Source: DASXMT01 sp036521415 | GTDB taxonomy: Bacteria; Actinomycetota; Acidimicrobiia; Acidimicrobiales; RAAP-2 | Direction: 5' to 3' | Assembly: GCA_036521415.1 (NCBI GenBank) | Contig: DATDHU010000086.1 | Location: forward strand, 1-29,136 | DNA length: 29,136 nucleotides | In this document: positions 24,317 through 29,136 of the stretch, piece after piece | How positions within the stretch are numbered: the stretch's first letter is position 1 | Layout: every line of letters begins with the position of its first letter | Made by a program: the position numbers and the translations under genes | The notes under the pieces: generated by a model | What the model was told of the DNA's origin: nothing | Database searches by the model: none | The model's input: only the letters and a program-made list of their open reading frames with translations

Positions 24317-25193
24317 ATGCTGCTGACGTTGCTCGCCTATGCGGGCGGAATTGGGATCGGTCTGAGCACTGAACGGGGCGGCGCCCGGCTACAGCAACGT
24401 TGGCCGATCTACCTGCGGGTCCAACTTCTGGCCACGGCTGCCCTGGTGACCTTGGCGTCGGCATGGCGCTTGACGGCGCCTCACCAGCTCCTTGGGCCCG
24501 TGATCATCGCTGTCGTCGGATGGTTGCTGCTCGGTGCTTCGTACGTCACCCGCGGTAGGCGGAGTACCGGGATGGCTGCGATCGAGAGCTGGGCCCGCCC
24601 AGCCCAACGGCGCCTTCTGGGTGCTGCCGATGGCCGGCGCTCTCGTCGGTCCGGCCGGCATCATGGTCAGCAGTCTGGCCAACGTCGCCTTCCTGTCCTC
24701 GAGCGGCACCAACATCCATCTGATGCGTCGTGACGCGCCGACGCCCCAGCGGCGGTCAACGTCGTGGGTGGACCAGTCGGCTCTCGTGGCCCTCGGCCTG
24801 GGGCTGTTCCTGCATCTGCTCGGCCCTGCTCCGATGGCCACCCACTGGGTGCTGGCGGTAGCCGGACCGGTCTTTGCCTTCGTCGGCGCGGCGATGTTCA
24901 TCGGCTCCATGCGACACCCACACAACTCGTCGGCCGATCGCCAGTCGGGTGGCGTCTCCCGCTGGTTGGCGCTGACCGCGGTGCGCGTCGGCTGGCTCGT
25001 GCCGGTGGCGCTGATCACCACCTCCCACGCCGTAGCCGTTGTGGCCATCCTCTCGGCCCTCGGCGCGCCGGCCTTCAACCCGACCCAGCTCTCGATCCTC
25101 TACGGATACCGGTCGGCTGTGGTCAGTGTCGCCGCCCGATGGACCTGGACGCTGCTCCCGGTTGGCTACCTCTTGGCCCGCTTCGCCTTTTGA
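24317..25193 (+). pseudogene. AEC-like membrane permease, frameshifted
   Basis: Two frames that belong together. The first, from ATG 24317, encodes two to three membrane helices (MLLTLLAYAGGIGIGL, LLATAALVTLASAW, LGPVIIAVVGWLLLGASY) up to about AAIESWA. At the GGGCCC tract 24591-24596 the coherent hydrophobic reading moves to another frame, which continues PNGAFWVLPMAGALVG and five to six further helices, ending LLPVGYLLARFAF at 25193. Joining them by removing one base gives a protein of about 290 residues. The FWVLPMAGALVG block resembles the N-x-G-F-x-x-x-P signature of AEC (auxin efflux carrier-type) transporters, which supports that assignment only moderately. No ribosome site precedes the second frame, so separate translation is unlikely. 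The cause is either a real inactivating insertion or a base-calling error next to a homopolymer. Confidence 0.65.
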
Positions 25194-25291
25194 CGTTCGC
25201 TGGTGCAGAGTCGGCTCGGTTCGCCCACTGCACGAGAGTCTTTGCATCCCCTGCCAGGGTTCGCGACAGCAGTGTCACGTCGGGAGATCCT

Positions 25292-26248
25292 TTACGAGAC
25301 GACAGCAGGACCCGAACCGGTTGGTGCGCCACATTCGGGACAAAAACGAGCATTGACCGGCTGGAGATGTCCGCACGCGGCGACCGGAGCTGGAGGAAAG
25401 GTCTGCGGTGACGTAGTCGCTTGCATTGACTCGACCCAGTTCGCTGTCACGAGATCACGCAGCCGACCCCAGGCGGCGAAGGCCAGCAGGATGAATGCAG
25501 CTGCCCGAATAGTGGCAACAACGCAGGTTCCGACCCGTAGTGCCGTGAGCGACTCAGAGGGGCCATACACGACTCCAGCGACTATGGCCGATGCCGCATA
25601 AGCGGCTGCGAGGGTCCAGAGCCCGGCAACCAGCATCGGAAACTGCTCGGTTGTGATGAGGCCCTGTGCTCGGGCAGCCGTGACCGTTACGGCCAGGGCT
25701 GCAGCACCGAGCATCAAGATGATTCCGGTGGCAATCCCCAATCCCCTGTTGTCAATCGATCCGGTTTGTAGGCCAACTCCGACGGCGAAGAGCAACAAGG
25801 CACCGGAGGCCGCCAGCCAGAGGGCAGCTTGCCGAGAACCATGGGGCGCATGTTGTTCGACGAGCGAGCGGCGAGCGCCACTGATGACAAGGAGGATCAT
25901 CCAGCCACCCAGACCGACGGCGAAGACGACGTTGGCCGATAGAGAATAATTGGGTGCGTCGGCTGCGTCGACGAGGAGGCCGATGGCAATCAGAAGGGTA
26001 GCCACGGTTGCCCCTGCCACCTCTACGAGTGCGACCCAGGTACGACGGAGGACAAGGGGCCACACAACCGATGCCACCCCGATAAAGGCGGCGATGCCAG
26101 CGACTGCCCCCAACCAAGCTGCGCTGATGCGCAGGTTCTGTGTTGTATCAACGCTTCCAAGGTCATTGAGGACGACAAATCCGATTCCGGTAAGAACGGC
26201 ACTGATGACGAGGGCGACAGCGGCTGCCACGGCAAACGCCATTGCCAT
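25292..26248 (-). CDS. Multi-pass membrane protein with C-terminal zinc-ribbon-like motif
   Basis: A 318-residue protein from ATG 26248, chosen because GAGG (complement of 26255-26258) lies 6 nt upstream; the frame also allows a TTG start at 26272. Eight or so hydrophobic segments occupy residues 1-270 (for example VLISAVLTGIGFVVL-like, VATLLIAIGLLVDA and FAVGLGGWMILLVIS regions). The short hydrophilic tail carries CGH (292-294) and CPEC (303-306), a zinc-ribbon pattern in which the first knuckle is Cys-Gly-His instead of CxxC. Small membrane proteins with terminal zinc ribbons are common in Actinobacteria and mostly uncharacterised. I do not recognise a named family. It stands on the opposite strand to its neighbours and probably has its own promoter. 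Coding status is supported by consistent hydrophobic periodicity and a good ribosome site. Confidence 0.75.
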   Translation of the reverse strand: MAMAFAVAAAVALVISAVLTGIGFVVLNDLGSVDTTQNLRISAAWLGAVAGIAAFIGVASVVWPLVLRRTWVALVEVAGATVATLLIAIGLLVDAADAPNYSLSANVVFAVGLGGWMILLVISGARRSLVEQHAPHGSRQAALWLAASGALLLFAVGVGLQTGSIDNRGLGIATGIILMLGAAALAVTVTAARAQGLITTEQFPMLVAGLWTLAAAYAASAIVAGVVYGPSESLTALRVGTCVVATIRAAAFILLAFAAWGRLRDLVTANWVESMQATTSPQTFPPAPVAACGHLQPVNARFCPECGAPTGSGPAVVS

Positions 26249-26572
26249 CCGAGACCTCGTAATCTCAACCAACGACTTGCCCCTCTCGTATGGCTGCCAC
26301 TACTCAGCAGACCGGAACGATGCATCCAAGATCGTACTCATTGGTCGATCCGCCGACATCATGACCGGCGCGCCTGCAGAGCTGGCTTGGATAGCGGGTC
26401 GCTTGTACCCAGATCGACTAACTGAGATAGCTGTCGGTCATTCCTGGGCTCCCCAGACCTCTGCGGAAGAGCGGGCCACGAAGAAAGCGGCGACCACCTT
26501 CGGCGAGGCCTCACTTTGTGTAAGTTCGGTTCACCAGTCCCTCACGTTCTCTCACGGAGGAGGGCCCCTACG
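26249..26572. other. Intergenic region, 324 bp, divergent gene starts
   Basis: No gene is supported here. The stretch is clearly less GC-rich than the first 21 kb. It holds the unassigned promoter of the zinc-ribbon membrane protein on the complement. TAAGTT at 26521-26526 is a possible -10 for the gene at 26573, and GGAGGAGGG at 26557-26565 is its ribosome site. A small hairpin (CTGGG 26444-26448, CCCAG 26452-26456) has only 5-bp arms and is probably chance. Confidence 0.5.
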
Positions 26573-27004
26573 TTGACCTCTCCGCCGCCACCGCACGATG
26601 CCATTGCTGCTCTCAATGAGGTCCTGAGTGAGATTATCGATGTCGTCCAAGACGTAAAGCAGGCCCACAGGAAGATCCCGGGTAACCACACATTGCATGC
26701 CCAGCTCGATCGGCTATCCGACGACCTGAGGAGCTGGGCGCGTCTCCTCATCGAGCAAGACGAGGCGCTTGGCACATCACCGCTTGCGAGGATCCCGAGC
26801 GTTGCCGGCCGAACGCCGCCCAACTTGTGGCCGGGAGCCGCCACGGACGAAGAGGTTCAAGGAACCATCGTCGCTCATCTTGACCGACTTGCAGCTCACT
26901 TGTCGGTTGCCTTAGCAGAACAAGATGATGAACGGTCACGGGCTGTGCTTACGGACATTCAACAAGAATTGATCGACCATATTCGGATGCTGAGCGATGG
27001 CTGA
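26573..27004 (+). CDS. Small helical hypothetical protein
   Basis: A 143-residue hydrophilic protein. TTG 26573 is chosen as start because GGAGGAGGG (26557-26565) lies 7-8 nt upstream; the open frame reaches further back without start support. After a Pro-rich N-terminus (MTSPPPPHDA) the protein is almost entirely helical with heptad-like spacing: ALNEVLSEIIDVVQDVKQAH, a second helix ending LRSWARLLIEQ, a Pro/Gly-containing linker in the middle (around SVAGRTPPNLWPG), and two more helices ending IQQELIDHIRMLSDG. A four-helix bundle or coiled coil is likely. I do not recognise a family and assign no function. Its stop lies inside the start of the next gene (8-bp overlap at 26997-27004), so it is translationally coupled to the PNPOx-family gene. 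Confidence 0.7.
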   Translation: MTSPPPPHDAIAALNEVLSEIIDVVQDVKQAHRKIPGNHTLHAQLDRLSDDLRSWARLLIEQDEALGTSPLARIPSVAGRTPPNLWPGAATDEEVQGTIVAHLDRLAAHLSVALAEQDDERSRAVLTDIQQELIDHIRMLSDG

Positions 27005-27510
27005 ACCAGTTCCGGTGACCGAGCTGAGTGCCTTCAGCAGCCCGAATGCGAGACCGACGGAGTGGAGCCGGGCACGGGATGAGCTGGCGGGCGCTGAGGT
27101 GTACTGGCTTTCGACGGTTCGACCTGACGGCCGGCCGCATGTCACACCCCTTGTTGGGAGTCTGGCTCGAAGGGGCTCTGTACTTCTGTACTGGACCGAA
27201 CGAGCGAAAAGCGAAGACCCTCTCGACAAACCGTCATTGCGTCCTGACGACGGGGCATAGCGCCCTCGACGGTCTCGATCTCGTGATTGAAGGAACGGGC
27301 GAAGGCGTGAGGGATCATGCCGAGCTTGAACGTGTCGCCAACACATACGAATCGAAGTACGGACCGCATTTCGTCGCTCCAGATGGAACGTGGTCCGGCC
27401 TGGGCGACGCCTTTCGTCGAGCGGAGGTTCTGGTATACCGCGTGGCACCCGAAACCGGATTTGGGTTTGGCAAAGGAGGCAGGTTCAGCCAAACGCGCTG
27501 GAGCTTTTGA
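26997..27510 (+). pseudogene. Pyridoxamine 5'-phosphate oxidase family protein, frameshifted
   Basis: The N-terminal part, from ATG 26997, reads to STVRPDGRPHVTPLVG, the standard FMN/F420-binding start of PNPOx-fold proteins. At GGGAG (27156-27160) the coherent reading moves to another frame and continues VWLEGALYFCTGPNERKAKTL, then HCVLTTG, LDLVIEGTGEG and RVAPETGFGFGKGGRFSQTRW to the stop at 27510. Removing one base restores one open protein of about 170 residues, matching the family length. Such proteins bind FMN or F420 and reduce or bind diverse substrates; the sequence does not show which. The gene overlaps the preceding small helical gene by 8 bp. As it stands it yields only an 87-residue truncated product. 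Either it is a recent pseudogene or there is a base-calling error beside the GGG run. Confidence 0.82.
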
Positions 27511-27616
27511 CTTCGACCTGCCCACGGTTCGCCGGGACGGTGCGACACTTCGGCACCAGTGGAGCAGGGGGTGTCTTGTCTTCCTCACCGGGAGAGACCG
27601 TGCGTTGTCGAGAGAC

Positions 27617-28372
27617 TCAGTCGACGGGCTGGAGTCCCCCTGGCGTCAACAGGTAAGCCGGAGCGGCGTACGAGTCATCCGCGACGAGATCACAAATGCC
27701 TTTGCCGACCTGATCGGCACTGAGTTCCCCACCGAATCCTTGCTCAAGGAACTGCGCGACGCTCAGGCCAGCTTGGGCGGCGTATGTCTCGGTGTAGATG
27801 CGCCCGAGATCAGTGGCAGGCGTCAGCTGAGGCAGAACCGCCCGGAAGCGAATGTTCGATCCGCTCCGTTGCGCTTCGGACCCGGCGTAGGAACTGATGA
27901 ACTTGATCGTGGACTTTGCGCCCGCATATCCACCGCTCAGTGGTGATCCCCGTAGTGCGGCTCCGCTAGACAGGCTGACGACCACCGATCCGGGATCGAG
28001 TGGAGTCGTCAGCGCTTCACGGATGAAGTCGAAGACGTGCCGAACGTCCACATTCCAGTTGGAGCTGAACGTCTCCCAGGTCTGCACTTGCAGCGCGCCC
28101 GCCTTCGGCATGGCGCCGGCATTGAGCACTACTGTCTGCGGCCGATAGAGCGAGTACAGCCGAGCAGGCAACGATGGATCGGCGACGTCGGCGACCTCTG
28201 GGGTGAATGCTTCGCCGAGTTGCTCCCTCAGCTCTCTGAGCGGGCCTGCGCTTCGGGCGACGCCCACGACATGGGCACCGAGCGCCGCCAACGAGATGGC
28301 GGTTGCCCGCCCGAAGCCTCGGCTTGAGCCCGTGACTATTGCATTCGTTCCTGAAAGTTCGCGTACGGACAT
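27617..28372 (-). CDS. Short-chain dehydrogenase/reductase (SDR)
   Basis: A 251-residue classical SDR. ATG 28372 follows GGAGGT (complement) at correct spacing; the frame is open 52 codons further upstream but that part lacks conserved sequence and overlaps the operator-like repeat. The cofactor motif is TGSSRGFG (14-21), the structural motif is NAGA (84-87), the catalytic Ser is S145 or S146 in SLSSGAA, and the catalytic pair is Y159 and K163 (YAGAK). It would use NAD(P)H to reduce or oxidise an alcohol or ketone; the basic residue at R18 and the lack of an acidic residue at the end of the second strand (VVGVARS) favour NADPH. It lies downstream of an MFS exporter on the same strand, with a 118-bp gap that contains an inverted repeat. 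The substrate is unknown. Confidence 0.92.
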   Translation of the reverse strand: MSVRELSGTNAIVTGSSRGFGRATAISLAALGAHVVGVARSAGPLRELREQLGEAFTPEVADVADPSLPARLYSLYRPQTVVLNAGAMPKAGALQVQTWETFSSNWNVDVRHVFDFIREALTTPLDPGSVVVSLSSGAALRGSPLSGGYAGAKSTIKFISSYAGSEAQRSGSNIRFRAVLPQLTPATDLGRIYTETYAAQAGLSVAQFLEQGFGGELSADQVGKGICDLVADDSYAAPAYLLTPGGLQPVD

Positions 28373-28441
28373 TTCTATACCTCCAGATCTTGCTGTGATT
28401 GTTCGGGATTTGTCGGATGTGAGACGTCTGTCCGAGCGACC

Positions 28442-28467
28442 GTTGCGTAAGCAGAACCTCACGCAAC
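28442..28467. promoter_or_regulatory. Inverted repeat upstream of the SDR gene, candidate operator
   Basis: GTTGCGT (28442-28448) and ACGCAAC (28461-28467) are perfect inverted arms separated by 12 bp. Read outward to inward, the half-sites are TTGCGTAAG and TTGCGTGAG (8 of 9 identical). The size suits a dimeric repressor of the TetR or MarR type. It lies in the 118-bp gap between the MFS gene end and the SDR start, 70 bp before the SDR ATG. A second dyad, AGACGTCT (28422-28429), lies closer to the SDR gene. Confidence 0.5.
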
Positions 28468-28490
28468 CGACTCGTATGGGATTTGAGGCG

Positions 28491-29136
28491 CTAGTCGACA
28501 GACAGGGCGGTCGCAACCTCTGATGCATGTGTGCTCGCTATTGCCTTGGCCATCTCGGCTCGTCGGATGAGCACGAAGGCCACGGGGACGGCGACCAGAC
28601 CGGTCAGCCCGGCAACCCACAGGGCCCACTGGAATCCGCCCGTCAGAGCGGCGGCCGATCCGGAGCCGTGATGGACGAGCGCCCGGAAGTGCGAGGCGGC
28701 GATGGATGAGGCGACTGCCACTCCGATCGCGCCACCGAGCTGCTGCGAGGTGTTGAGCAGACCCGAGGCCACGCCTGCATCCCGATCGGCAACCCCGGCG
28801 AGGGCTCCGATCGACACCGGGATGAAAGCGAATGCCGTGCCCACGCCAGCGACGAAGAACGGTCCGGCCAAATCATGCCAGAAGTTTCCGTCGGTCGGGA
28901 TCTGGGTCGCCCACAGGATCCCGGCTCCGATGAGGGCCATGCCGAAGGCCATGACCATCTTGGCCGACGTCTTGGTGACCAACATCTGCGAGAGACCCGC
29001 GCAGGCCACCGAGGCGAGTGACGCCGTCAACCAGGCGACTCCCGTCTTGAGGGCCGAGTAGCCAAGCACCTGTTGCATGTACAAAGTTCCGACGAAGATG
29101 AAGGTGAAGAAGCTCGCTCCGAGTAGGAATCCGACA
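28491..29136 (-). CDS. MFS transporter, DHA2 (EmrB/QacA-like), 5' end outside window
   Basis: The C-terminal 215 residues of a drug/proton antiporter of the 14-TM DHA2 type; the frame stays open to the window edge (VGFLLGASFFTFIF and onward), so the true start lies beyond 29136. Visible features are QQVLGYSALKTGVAWL, the typical periplasmic loop and helix of EmrB/QacA proteins; FVAGVGTAFAFIPVSIGAL; and the strongly conserved VADRDAGVASGLLNTSQQLGGAIG stretch, given here as a region at about residues 140-165 of the visible part. It would export a small hydrophobic compound using the proton gradient. It is followed on the same strand by an SDR gene after a gap with an operator-like repeat; a regulator may be encoded upstream outside the window. 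Confidence 0.92.
   Translation of the reverse strand, partial: VGFLLGASFFTFIFVGTLYMQQVLGYSALKTGVAWLTASLASVACAGLSQMLVTKTSAKMVMAFGMALIGAGILWATQIPTDGNFWHDLAGPFFVAGVGTAFAFIPVSIGALAGVADRDAGVASGLLNTSQQLGGAIGVAVASSIAASHFRALVHHGSGSAAALTGGFQWALWVAGLTGLVAVPVAFVLIRRAEMAKAIASTHASEVATALSVD

Noticed and set aside
24001..24318. 105-codon frame on the complement in the gap before the AEC-like gene
   Set aside because: It overlaps the antiporter C-terminus and shows no recognisable domain or ribosome site, so it is most likely chance. The 248-bp gap 24069-24316 shows no other feature.
24591..24596. Programmed frameshift in the AEC-like gene
   Set aside because: There is no stop codon at the shift site or other stimulatory element, so a simple insertion or read error is more likely.

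Overview
The window comes from a high-GC Gram-positive bacterium, most likely an actinobacterium of the Acidimicrobiia type (inference). The reasons are the strong G/C bias at third codon positions, GTG/TTG starts, several TANNNT -10 boxes only 5-7 nt before a start codon (leaderless mRNAs, common in Actinobacteria), a DUF4436 membrane protein (a family I associate with mycobacteria and relatives), an HRDC-containing UvrD-type helicase, and acyl-CoA metabolism genes. I see no rRNA, tRNA, CRISPR array or intact insertion sequence.

Layout. 1-2849: the 3' part of an AtuA/DUF1446 gene, a 24-bp tandem repeat, and an acyl-CoA dehydrogenase (acyl-CoA or terpenoid-acid catabolism). 3009-4838: ribosome-associated GTPase typA. 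4997-9708: a tightly packed, translationally coupled five-gene operon: histidine phosphatase, ComA-like (phosphosulfolactate synthase family) protein, COG3565-type VOC protein, AMP-forming acyl ligase and acyltransferase-3 membrane protein. An exported SGNH-like hydrolase (complement 9715-10602) converges on it. 10824-13607: a UvrD-like helicase with an unfamiliar N-terminal domain of about 200 residues and a C-terminal HRDC domain. 13650-18987: an Lrp/AsnC regulator divergent from a Leu/Val/Phe-type amino acid dehydrogenase that is coupled to a single-chain indolepyruvate ferredoxin oxidoreductase; together they would take amino acids to 2-oxoacids and then acyl-CoA. 18991-21445: divergent DUF2252 and DUF4436 genes.

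From about 21.45 kb the character changes. The sequence is visibly less GC-rich, genes are spaced further apart, and three genes are broken or frameshifted (a truncated polysaccharide deacetylase, an AEC-like permease and a PNPOx-family flavoprotein). Among them are apparently intact NTF2-like, CPA1 cation/proton antiporter, zinc-ribbon membrane protein, small helical hypothetical, SDR and (partial) DHA2-type MFS genes. This looks like an accessory, partly decaying segment, although indels next to homopolymers could also be sequencing errors.

The best candidate for an undescribed system is the 4997-9708 operon. Its ComA-like enzyme keeps the family scaffold motifs but has replaced two lysines that I recall as conserved in phosphosulfolactate synthases. 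It is coupled to a phosphatase, a VOC enzyme, an acyl-activating ligase and a membrane acyltransferase, the components one would expect for making and attaching a novel small acid or lipid headgroup.
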